Assembly: GCF_000224145.3 (NCBI RefSeq)
Contig: NC_020172.2
Coordinates: forward strand, 4,163,532-4,227,531
Reading direction: 5' to 3'
From: Ciona intestinalis
Lineage: Eukaryota; Chordata; Ascidiacea; Phlebobranchia; Cionidae
Length of the DNA: 64,000 bases
The notes beneath the pieces were generated by a model. The model had not been told where the DNA came from and did not search any database. It saw only the letters and a list, made by a program, of their open reading frames with translations. Within the stretch, counting starts at the first letter, position 1. Every line of letters begins with the position of its first letter. Made by a program: the position numbers and the translations under genes. This document shows positions 37,437 through 47,844 of this stretch, one piece after another.

Positions 37437-38078
37437 AAAAGGACCAAACACTTGTAATTATAGGTACGCAAACACCATAGCATTTGTCATAGCATGTACA
37501 TAAGTGTATACAAACAAGCCAAACGCAAAAACTCCACAGCCTAAAAAATTCGTTCACCCTGAATTTTCCCCACAGAAAATTTTGCTACAATATGGAGATA
37601 AAAGAGTCCAGTACGCCGAATCCGACTTATTTTTACGGTAATTTAACTTAACCTCATCTGACCCTATAACCCGCACGTTATTACCGCTGGACATGTAATA
37701 GCAATGGTAGCCGCAGCCGATTTTCGCTATGTCGTTTCGTGACAGGAATAGGGTATATGCGCATAAACATAAACTCACGCTGTAAAATTTTACGAGGTTT
37801 AAAGTATTTAGTAAGAGGAACGGAATGTTTGAAAAAATCCCATTTCCGCGGGGTAAAAAGTTTTTTGGGGGGGACTTCCGTTTCACAAGGCTATACCTCT
37901 CTCTTTTAATATAGCTGTTTTCATTTGTTTCCGTTAAAGGTTTTACCCATTCACTTTGTTTCAGAGTTTCAGAGTTTCATTCAGAGTTTACCCATTCAAT
38001 TTGTAGTTTAAAATAATTTTGTTTTTACTTTACAAACATGCGTTTCTGCTTTCAAATTAAGATTTCAACCGGGTATCT

Positions 38079-38264
38079 GTAGGGTATAAGATGGGAAACT
38101 TAAAACACATAACATTCCATATTTCCAATCGTGTTTCTGTTTAAACAATTTAGAGTCGCGGGAATACGGTAATAAGATACTTTAAAAGTATTCTTGTTTA
38201 CTGTTAAATGGACGAGAAAATAGATTGAAAGCATATACCAGCATATATCTTATCCCACATATTA
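38079..38264 (-). mobile_element. MITE copy
   Basis: Reverse; GTAGGGTATAAGATGGGAAA to TATCTTATCCCACATA. Confidence 0.85.
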
Positions 38265-39025
38265 ATACAGTAAATACAGCGGCCTTGTGTATTCCAGTAC
38301 AGCAGACTTGTGAAGTGATATTAAAGCGATTACATGTAATCCATAATTACCATAAATAAACAATTCGTTTCCCTAACACCCAATACACGCTGTAATTCGA
38401 ATTAATTTTAATTTATCTTCAGATTATAGTCTTTATGTAAACGATCATTTGCACCAACATTTCAAAATCGTATTTTATCGTATTTGAGTAGTAGATTTAG
38501 GTCTTTATATTATCCTGACTTAGATTTAAGGTACCTATATTCTCCTATTTATTACAAAGGTGGTAGAAATTATTTGAATAATCTTTTTTTATTTTGATAT
38601 TTAAATAAAAAAAACGGCTTATCTGAAATAAAAAAATGCCATCTGGCAGCATGGCAGAAGAATTAAACGTCGGACATACACTGTTTCTTCATACCAGATG
38701 AACCGTTGAAAGATTATTACATTATGCCTGGTAGCAAAAGTAACAGAATATTGTATTTATTTATTAAAAATTGAATGCGTGTACAATGGTGTTCATACAT
38801 ATTTTCCCCTTAAGCCGCAACATGGCCTTTTGGTTTGTGCAGATCAAGATCTGTAAATGCAGCTGCTTTTTGTAAACGGAACATTTTAATTAACACTTCG
38901 CTTCGCATTCCAAAGGCTTCCCACGATTTACGTATATTGAAATATTCCCGACCAAGAGCTTGAGGCATTTTCGCTTCACTCTTCAGCTCACACCTTTACA
39001 GTCACGGTAGCTTAAATGTAAAAAA

Positions 39026-39029
<4 letters not shown>

Positions 39030-39056
<27 letters not shown>
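39030..39056. repeat. AT microsatellite fused to a MITE end
   Basis: (AT)n runs straight into the TATAGTAGGATGAGG terminus of the next MITE, as expected for insertion at TA. Confidence 0.9.
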
Positions 39057-39237
39057 GTAGGATGAGGTAAGATAGGTCATGATTCTATTTTTCTTGTCCC
39101 ATTTGGTGTTAAACAGAAAACATTTACAGTATTATATAATCATAGCCGTAAAGTAGTATTGTTAACTATTTAAAACACGATCATGAAATATGGTTTTTAG
39201 GTATTGTCCATGTCCTGTCTTACCCCACAGCACAATA
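39052..39237 (+). mobile_element. MITE copy
   Basis: Forward; TATAGTAGGATGAGGTAAGA to CTGTCTTACCCCACAG. Confidence 0.92.
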
Positions 39238-39510
39238 ACATGTATGTAGTGATTTTTCTCACTTCTATCATTATCTTTTAAAAATATAAAATAAAAACTA
39301 CAAATCTTGAAAAAATAAACATCCAGTAACTGGCAGAAAAATACCGTGCGATTTTGAGAAATGAAGACCGATTTTCTATAAATTTAAAAACGGGTTGTGC
39401 AGCTTAGTGACTCATGCAACGTGCAGCCAGACGTCTATAATGCCGATGAGCCATAAAACGTCTAGATATTTGTATATCCTCTTCATTAAAATGTAATTCA
39501 TCAGTTTAGA

Positions 39511-39708
39511 TATAGTAGCACAACTGTCTGGTAAAATAGGATACCGTTAGCACCTAAATCCCTTATTTCCGGATCGTTTTTTAAACAATTCAGAACACTC
39601 TTTTTATAGAGTTACGGTGCTACAGTTATATGAATCTGTAAGTGTTTTTTGTTTACTACTATATGGGACAAGAAAAACAAAACATTTCCCATTTTACCTC
39701 AACTACTT
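39511..39708 (-). mobile_element. MITE copy
   Basis: Reverse; TATAGTAGCACAACTGTCTG to CCCATTTTACCTCAACTAC. A second right-end-like piece (CCATTTTACCCCAACC) follows within 30 bases. Confidence 0.88.
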
Positions 39709-40484
39709 GCCCTGTACCATTTTACCCCAACCAACAATGTATGAAGGCAGCATAAATAACGTGTGGGTGGAAAACTAGTGCAGTCTGGTTTTATCTGGTT
39801 CAACCGGTCCAATTATAAATGAGATCAGGAAGTTCGCAGCAAAACAACATACATCTTAATTCTTACTCCACCACACCTTTTAACGCACGCGAAAGCTTTT
39901 AATCCAAATGTAATAGCAAAAACATCGACGGCTTAGTGGGCGTGTGGGTAGCTCATGCACACTGTCGAGACCGCTTCTCCCACGTGGAAGGAACGTAACG
40001 CACGCAACAGCTAAATCTGCAGACATACGAATTCCTTTACAATTGTGACCATATAGGGTAGTTTTTTTTCACGGCAGAAACGCCCTGTCATCCCGCCAGA
40101 GGATTAACGGACCTGATCGTCGGTTATCACGCGAAATTAGCGCAAACAAATCAAAGCGTTTCTTCACAGGGCCCGACCTGTCTAATTTTACCAATGAGTC
40201 ATGACAGCGGACAGTTTGCTATTTTGATTTCCCGACCATTTTATTGCAGCAATTAGTTCGCTTTACTAGGAATACAACTTCTTGCAGTTTGTGCAGAGTA
40301 CTTGTGGTGAATCTGCAGCATATGAAGTTTACAATATTTTAATATCGTTTTAAACGGATTTTAAGCCAGTAAGGCGATGATTTCGAATGTAACACATTTT
40401 ATGAAAAGTAGTTTTAAGTGCACATAAGGGAATATTTGCATTAAAATAAAAAGTAGGCTATAGATTAAACCAACCTATTTTATA

Positions 40485-40660
40485 TATAGTAGGGTGCTGG
40501 GAGAAGATGGGAAACTTTTCATTCTGTTTTCTAGTCCCATTTGATAGTAAATATAAAACGTTTAAATAATTGCAAAACCGTATCATCACGACTCCCATTA
40601 TTGGCCGCTATTTGGACATTATGTGCTAAAGGTGTCCCGTCTTCCCCCACCCTACTGTAT
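40485..40660 (+). mobile_element. MITE copy
   Basis: Forward; TATAGTAGGGTGCTGGGAGA to CCCCCACCCTACTGTAT; slightly shortened inside. Confidence 0.92.
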
Positions 40661-41265
40661 TATAACTCCCATATTAATTTATGTAAGGTTTACTGGTTCG
40701 GGTTAGACACAGTCATATCTGAAGTAAGTTGAATACCGTTTGAGCAGCGGTCTTTAGAGTCGTGGGGATAATATAAAATCATGTTGTATTTATTGTAACA
40801 TGTCAAAAGTGCAACCACAGGCTAACAATTTAAATTACTGCGCTTTCTTGAGGCAGGTGAAATAACACACCTTGATGTTTAAACACACATGATTGCGTTG
40901 TGTTCAAACTACAAGGAATGTCGAGCTAATACATACCTTCGCCTTGTTATGTGTGGTCTGAAACGTTTACCCGTTATACCGGTATGTTGGGTTCTCGTCG
41001 AAAACAAAAGACAGTAATCCACCATCTCCTATGAGAGGTGCAATTGAATGGGTATTGCTTGTGCAATTGCAGACACAAAAATACAATGCCCATAAAGTAT
41101 TAACTGACACACCCATAAAAAATCGTACAATCATTTTTGTATCCTACGAAATTAGAGACTGGTTTATTGCTATAAAAATACGCTTTTTATAGAGGAATAT
41201 GTATGGATAAATATTTTACTATTAAAATTACCATGTTTTTTTAATATAATAGGCAACCCATTTTG

Positions 41266-41289
41266 GCGAGTGTCCACCACCCTACTATA
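41266..41289. mobile_element. MITE right-end fragment
   Basis: GTGTCCACCACCCTACTATA, directly abutting the left end of the next MITE. Confidence 0.75.
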
Positions 41290-41488
41290 TATAGTAGAGT
41301 GTAAGGAGACGAGACACCTTTAGCACATATATAATATCCAAATATCCTGATCGTGTTTTAAACAATTAACAACGACCTACGAGAGTCGTCATGTTTAATA
41401 ATTCTTGGAATGTTCCTTGTTAACTACCAAGTGAGACGAGAAAATAGATTGAAAAGGTCTCCCATCCTTCCCCAACCCCTATACTATA
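41290..41488 (-). mobile_element. MITE copy
   Basis: Reverse; TATAGTAGAGTGTAAGGAGA to CCTTCCCCAACCCCTATACTA. Confidence 0.92.
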
Positions 41489-41942
41489 TACTTGATATGC
41501 AGTACATGATGTAGTGTGAAATATATTGTAACTGCCATATTAATTTCTGTAAACTTATTTTGAATGTTGATGCTAATCGGTTTAACTTATAAGACACATC
41601 CATATCTCGGTTATATAGAAACCAAAGTTATATAATGATGCAATTATATAATGTTTTATATTACATAACACTTTCCTAGTTATCTATTGGTAACTAGTCG
41701 TTATATTGTATACGGCTTGGCAATGAAACAGGCCGACTAAAGGTCGCGAGTATACCACTGGTATTTGCAGCGTAAACTCAAAAACATGAGATATGACTCA
41801 TTCGTTGCAAATTCTAGTCTCGTATGCCACCCTTGCCCTTTTAAACTCAAGTATGTTGCAAAACTCGGTTTCCAAATCGTCTTGTGCTATGAGTTAGGTT
41901 TGTACTATATGCGCAGTAACAAACGTAATCTTTTCTCAAGAT

Positions 41943-42163
41943 ACAGTAGGATGGGGAAGTTGGGACACTTTTTAACTCTATTTTCTCGTCCCATCTTCTT
42001 TAACTTTTTAACTCTATTTTAGTAGTAAATACAAAAAACATACAAAGAAATATGAAACTATGTCCTCGTGACTCTCATAGACCGTTGTTAATTGTTTAAA
42101 ACACGATCAGGATATCTGGATATTATGTGCTAAAGGTGTCCCATCGTCCCCCACCCTACTATA
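41943..42163 (+). mobile_element. MITE copy with an internal duplication
   Basis: Forward and well kept at both ends. TTTTTAACTCTATTTT occurs twice near the left end, making this copy longer than the others. Confidence 0.95.
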
Positions 42164-43101
42164 TGTATTTTTGCAGCATCATTCACAGTACACTAAAGAT
42201 ATAGATTTTTTCTCGGTTATGCTCAAATGGTAGTTACAAAGCATCGTATATATTTTCGTGATTATAGTTCCCTTTTCCATGCAGCAGCATTTAGGATTGC
42301 ATTTTCAATAGAAAAAAGCAAAACCCCTAAAAGTGCCACAGTTTCAAGATTAGCATATAATGTATTACTGCTGTCCTTATCTGGCCTAAAGTCAAATGCA
42401 TAACATTTGCGGCAAATTGATCCTTCAAGTCAATTTGAATGCAAATAGTTCAACAGCTTGCACTGCAAATGCTAAGGTCATTAATAACGCCTTCAAGTTC
42501 CTACTCGTTTTAATTGAGCGGTTACTTCTCCACGAAGTAATTATTGTTGCCCGATTGTGTTAAAAGTTGAGACCCAATTGAACCGACGGTTTGGGTACAA
42601 TTGCGACTTGGCACGGCCAATAATTTCGTGCGAACGAAGTTGACTTCGGTTAGGTTATCCACCACAGTTTATTGTGGTTGGTCGATATCTAAGGAACGGT
42701 ATGATGACTATGGACTGCGGGTTCGTGTTTAAACCGGTTGTAACTGGATTCATTATTCCTTTCGAGATGAGACGGTAAACAGTTGCTATTTTTGGCACTT
42801 GATTGGCATCTTGCGCTTTTCCTTGGAAGATTGTGTAATTCCGTGACAGCAGTGTGGCTTCATCAAAAATACGTTCTATTTATACCATTATTATAGAGTA
42901 GACCTCACACACTTTGGCATAAACAGTCGAACATGTAGCCATAAATTTGCACTTTATCTCAATTATCACGCCATTATTACAGGGTGTAAGTTCGACGTAT
43001 CAAATTAGTAGGAACTTTGCGTAGAACGGCGACAGTTCTGAGCGTCGCTGTAAAGTACAAGGAACCATGCTGATTGGAAACATGTCTAATTAACTGTTAG
43101 A

Positions 43102-43362
43102 TTAGTACCACCCGGTAATCGGCAACGTAGGGCGAGGGATCCTGGGCAGCAAAGCTGGTGACACATTAAGTGCATTTGGTCCACCATTACCGCAGGTATG
43201 GAAGGTATTTGACATGGTAGGCGTGGCGAGACGCAGCACGCGATGATCTGGCAGCGGAATATTCAAAAGTGGTTCCGGGCCTTCTGCAGCCGTTAATTTT
43301 ATGTTGTAGACGGCGTTCTGACGCCTGTTCAGGCATAAATGCTGGTCATTTTTAAACCACAA
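43102..43362 (-). CDS. open frame of unknown nature, GC-richer than flanks
   Basis: Eighty-six codons on the minus strand (open further upstream, with KICSKTDECLWFKNDQHLCL before and after the first ATG). The composition looks protein-like: LTAAEGPEPLLNIPLPDHRV, then RLATPTMSNTFHTCGNGG and a Pro-rich end LLPRIPRPTLPITGWY. No domain is recognised and no convincing acceptor with a pyrimidine tract precedes it. It could be a last exon, a fragment of an old gene or chance. Confidence 0.18.
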   Translation of the reverse strand: MWFKNDQHLCLNRRQNAVYNIKLTAAEGPEPLLNIPLPDHRVLRLATPTMSNTFHTCGNGGPNALNVSPALLPRIPRPTLPITGWY

Positions 43363-44028
43363 ACATTCATCCGTTTTTGAACATATTTTTTTCAGATCTA
43401 CTTTATTACTTAAGTTTTGTACCTTTAGAGTTTAGTACCTTCACAGGAGTTTTGGTTAAAAATCTTTCTTATAATCTATTTTATAGAAGTTGAATTTTTT
43501 ACCATTGAATATTGTACCTACAACTTTAATCTTTACAGTGAAGTTCTGTACATACACTCTTTCTCATCAAATTTTCTCGGCAAACTATATTGGAGTGCCT
43601 AACCAAAGTTTCCAATAAACGAGTATATAGGCACGCATTGAAAACTGATCAGCGGTCTCTGCTTTCCCGGGAAAACCACCAATTGGCGAAAGGTGGATTC
43701 TACCCAATTTACAGTTTAATAAATTTCCCAAAATTCTACAAACACTCTTATTTCTTATTGGAACCAATCTTCGCTATCAACGATAGCATCAAATGTGAGT
43801 CACAGGCTATCAAACGAAGTGTTTTTGCAGTGATTCTAAGATGAGTCTTACCGGAAAATACAAAATTTCCCATCATTCCTTATCTCTTATTAAGCCCATC
43901 ACCCCGATAATATTTGCATGACTTAATTCTGCTTGAGTTAAAACGCTGCTACAATTTGCTACTTACGTATTGAGAAAATGTTTTTTTTTTAATTTCCAGC
44001 ACGCAGTACCATACAATGTTTTATTATT

Positions 44029-44650
44029 TTGTTTGTAAAGTTTACAAGGTTGCCCAATGTTTCGTCGTGCAGGTCAAATCGGTTGAGGTACTCCATAGTC
44101 GTGAGGCTTAGTGAATCGCTGGGCCTAACCTCACTAGCTATAAACAGGCACACGCATGCTATTGCTCGACTCTCGGTAACCGTACCAGCACGATATCGGT
44201 ACAGGAAACCCAATCATGTGCTTCACATCGGCTATAAGCAGCTGCATCGAATTGAGATCGCTAGGCCTTGCCCCAGAAGGCGTGTCAGCGATGCTGCACG
44301 CCGGGCACGACTCATAGAACGAAATTCCCGCTATAAGCGGAAGGCATGGATGGGAATCCGAAACGAGTACGGACGTCCAAGAGTCTGCGTCATTCTGCGG
44401 TTTACTTGTCGAGTTTTCGATGCCAGCCGTCGAGCACACCCACAGCTTCGTATACGGCACTCGCATTAATTGCTCTCCAATTAACAAGATCGCAGTGTCT
44501 AATTCTGCGATGCTGCTAATTACTGAAACCGCACTTCCACACAACTACGATTTGTCGCGGCTTATGGCGCGAGAACTGACGCGTCATGAGAGCTCTTGTA
44601 GGTTCTGCTGGCGCGGCGAATGTGCAGTACGAGAGTCCGTACTAAAATAA
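44029..44650. other. GC-rich patch open on both strands
   Basis: Frames of 146 codons (plus, 44029-44469, very Arg-rich) and 136 codons (minus, 44544-44134) overlap. The plus frame is too Arg-rich to trust. The minus frame (LLIGEQLMRVPYTKLWVCST and so on) is more balanced but unrecognised. CG dinucleotides are frequent. It may be regulatory DNA, a noncoding RNA exon or an unidentified gene. Confidence 0.25.
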
Positions 44651-45647
44651 ACTAACAACATAGGAATGTTGTGCAGTTTAGTGACTATCAATTAGAGCAG
44701 CTGATATGCTGCAATTAACATCCAGGCATGCTCGAGCATCGACGCTTCACTTCTGTATGGAAATTATATGTAGTATGTTGACATATACGCCGCAGCATGT
44801 CGTAATTAAACTCTGGTATTGATGATATAATCATTCTGCCTTGAACGCGCTGTGAACTTTTAAATTCACAAAATAAACAGTGCTCTGTAATTGCTTGAGC
44901 GTGTTTAACAGAAGCCAATTTAGATAAAGTGCAATACACCTAATTGACATTATTAATTTACTCATCCAAGTTTCCGCAGCTCACTGATATAAACATTTAT
45001 AAACGCAATGACCGCTTATTTTGCGGAAAGACCATATATGGAGAACCCTTGTTACCACTACACAATGCCAACACGTTTCCGAATCGTCGAAAAACCTCAA
45101 AATCTAGTTTTTTTCTTTTAGACGCTGTTTTGCTACTTGCCCCTGGCCGACCTGACTTAACTAAAACAACAATTTTTTCTTGGCATGTTTTGAACTAGCT
45201 TGACTCTTATCTGGAATCCAGCAGTATACGAAACAATCTCTGTTTTTTCGTAACAAACATTTTTAGTGATTAAATAATAGCACACACATGAAGTACTGTA
45301 CTAAAGTTAATGCTACTTAACAGAACTATAGATTCAAAAAAAACGTAGGTTATTATTTTACCTAGAAAGTAATCTTATTAGGAACTGCTGTATGAATCAT
45401 GTCTTTGTTTTTAAAATTCAGCTTCAACGTTTACCAGAGCGTAAATACATCTTGGAGCAATTATTAAAAATAGTTGCGGCCGATTAACCTTAAAAAAGGT
45501 AAACAACACACAAGTTCAATGAGAAAACAAATTTTAGTTTCTTGAAACAATCTAGTTAATTTTATAGTCAGCAAAAGTGAGCAGTCTTGTTTTGCAGTTG
45601 CGATTTTTATCTGTATGTGTATTTATATATACCTTGGGTTTACACTA

Positions 45648-45850
45648 TATAGTACTGCGGGGGTAAGATGAGACACCTATAGCGTACAATACCCAAATAT
45701 TCTGATCGTGTTTTAAACAACCAACAACGGTCTATATGGGCACCGTGCGGTTACGGTTTTATGATTCTTTGAATGTTCTTTGTTTACTACCAAATTGGAG
45801 GAGAAAATAGAATGATAAGAGGTGTCACGTCTTCCCCCACCCTTAATATA
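45648..45850 (-). mobile_element. MITE copy
   Basis: Reverse; TATAGTACTGCGGGGGTAAG to TCTTCCCCCACCCTTAATATA. Confidence 0.92.
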
Positions 45851-46263
45851 CTACTTGGTCTGCTATCTTGATTATGTTGTTTTGGCTGCTCTTGAAATGT
45901 TAGTATGCGATTTCGACGTCTTTTGAGGGTACTATAAAAATAACTAAACAGTTCAGAGCACCTTATAGGGGTGCGTGGTGTTTTCGACAAGAGATAGTCG
46001 GCCGAAAACACAGTGACTTTGTTCGATCCCTGCACGCAATTAGCGGGCTCGATCGTGAATGCGTCAATCCATTGATCACGGGGACTGATAAAAGTTCGTT
46101 TTGGCTTGATGCCCCGAAAATATTTGTCGGGTATCTTTTTCTTACCGGCGCTATGATACTGGGTGTTTTCAAGAGCATTTGCAGCATGCTTGTATAGTAA
46201 ACAAGCTAGCAATGAATCTGTACATTGTACACGGAAACTCCGCTGTAGTTTGATCAAAGGCAT
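45787..46263 (-). CDS. 158-codon open frame running into a MITE
   Basis: Longest open frame outside recognised genes. Basic, with Lys/Arg-rich stretches (RGIKPKRTFISPRDQWIDAF, YSTLKRRRNRILTFQEQ). About its last 20 residues (VGEDVTPLIILFSPPIW) are encoded by the MITE at 45648-45850, so the present end cannot be ancient. No family recognised; it may be a chance frame. Confidence 0.15.
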   Translation of the reverse strand: MPLIKLQRSFRVQCTDSLLACLLYKHAANALENTQYHSAGKKKIPDKYFRGIKPKRTFISPRDQWIDAFTIEPANCVQGSNKVTVFSADYLLSKTPRTPIRCSELFSYFYSTLKRRRNRILTFQEQPKQHNQDSRPSSILRVGEDVTPLIILFSPPIW

Positions 46264-47763
46264 TGGGAAATTTTAACGCTTTTGGCACACATACATAAAC
46301 ACAGAGAAATAGTTGGGCGCAGAGTAATTGGAATAACAATAAATGGTGCTTTCGGTTCATACAAAATTGTTTACCCCCATATACGGTCAATTGTATTGCA
46401 ACAAATTTCGCCACGAGACTTTATACTTCTAAACATGACCTACTATATTACAATGTAGGCTATGTCTTGAATTACGTCAATGCGGTTACTGCTTCCGTCT
46501 TCTTGGCATACGTTGTAAGATTAAGATAGTAGTTACACCTACGTAACCTTCAAACTGTTTGTGCATTACGTCAAAACATAAACTCATTTTAAACAAGTCC
46601 TTAACATTTTTTTGACAACACATTTTATGATAGCCTTTTTTTACATAAAAAAAACACACACATCAAGTAATAACTTCTAATATTTTTCTTTTAATTATGA
46701 GGCCATTGTTTCTAACAATCCTATAAGTTCCATACTTCATGTTCTAAACATAAATGAAGATAGCTGACGTAATGATTTGGGGGTCATTTCTTTTCTCGCG
46801 TTGACATTCTTGAATGTAAATTGATACATTACGTGATTCTTTTGGAAATTATTATGTATTACATTTGTATTACACCTGTCATTAAAAGGCGGCGACATTA
46901 TGTCAAGCCTATGTCTATAATATAAACAGCGCGTCACTGCTACTAAATGTAGTAGCATTACATCAATTAACTTACCGTTGCTGACAAAAAATGCCAGACG
47001 TATATAAAGTAGTCGTGTCGAAAAAGCCGCAACTTGTAGGCGAAGCATCCAGAAACGAGAAGTTGTAGCAGAAATTTTAACCACAGATGATGCCCCTCCC
47101 GTCGTAGGCGTGAGTTGTAGTCTGAGAAACGCTAGTGTTACGGAAGTTCTCCCTTTGACGCAAGGCGCCCGTGTCCGCCCGTCTGTACCGGCAACCTAAT
47201 TTAATGTGACCTATACTGGGACTGTTTATATTAGATCGACATATCACAAGATTCTAGGTTTATTTCGAGCTACCCTTTAAACCGCATAGTCAGTTTTATA
47301 TGAACGTGAGGTGCGTCGGCGGCGTCATGTGCATTTTTGTGGCTATTGTCCAATTTTAGAAATATTGCAAAGGGGTGTCGCAACGTAAGTGTCTGCCTAC
47401 GCACGCAATAATGTTAATTGATTTGGAAATTTTCAACTATCATATTTGCTTGACACGTCGGAATGTCCAACTACCAGTTACTATAAACACGAAAACGCAA
47501 ATGGATACCAGTGTATAACATAAACGAATCAATTATCTGACTTTGGAGCAAAAAGCAGGGTAAATGGAAAGTAGTGTATGAANAAGCATTTAGGGCCTTT
47601 CATCAGTGAGAAAAGTACATATATGTCTTACATCTCATGGCCCAAGGCAGACAACTTCGAAAAAAAGTCTCTTTTCAAATTTCCCCGTGCGCGAATACTA
47701 CATAAGACGTGATGCGTTGCCCAAACTCACACTTTCGAGCCTCAGAGCGCACGATCACTAGAA

Positions 47764-47770
47764 TATAAAA
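47764..47770 (+). promoter_or_regulatory. TATA box
   Basis: TATAAAA, 75 bases before the start codon of the thyroglobulin-domain gene, leaving room for a short 5' UTR. Confidence 0.7.
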
Positions 47771-47844
47771 GCCTTAAGCAGTTATCTGTATTTGTTACAT
47801 TGAGTTGCAAATATTCGAAGAGATTTACCATTTAAACAACCAAG

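Larger units (their letters stand above)
32412..47844. other. about 15 kb without a supported gene
   Basis: AT-rich DNA between CIMIP2C and the thyroglobulin-domain gene. It holds a dozen or so MITE copies, a few SINE pieces and an AT microsatellite. Open stretches at 43102-43362, 44029-44650 and 45787-46263 are GC-richer. No exon chain, tRNA or other RNA gene could be supported. Other frames (for example the minus strand of 37554-37886) look like chance. A single N lies at 47583. Confidence 0.5.

Noticed and set aside
37554-37886. 110-codon minus-strand frame
   Set aside because: Low-complexity hydrophobic and Ser/Asn-rich composition, no splice context and no family likeness; taken as chance.
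43102-43362. Bacterial contamination as explanation for the GC-richer frame
   Set aside because: The sequence is continuous with AT-rich host-type DNA on both sides and no bacterial family is recognised.
46737-47084. 115-codon minus-strand frame
   Set aside because: No protein-like pattern, no splice signals, AT-rich codons; taken as chance.
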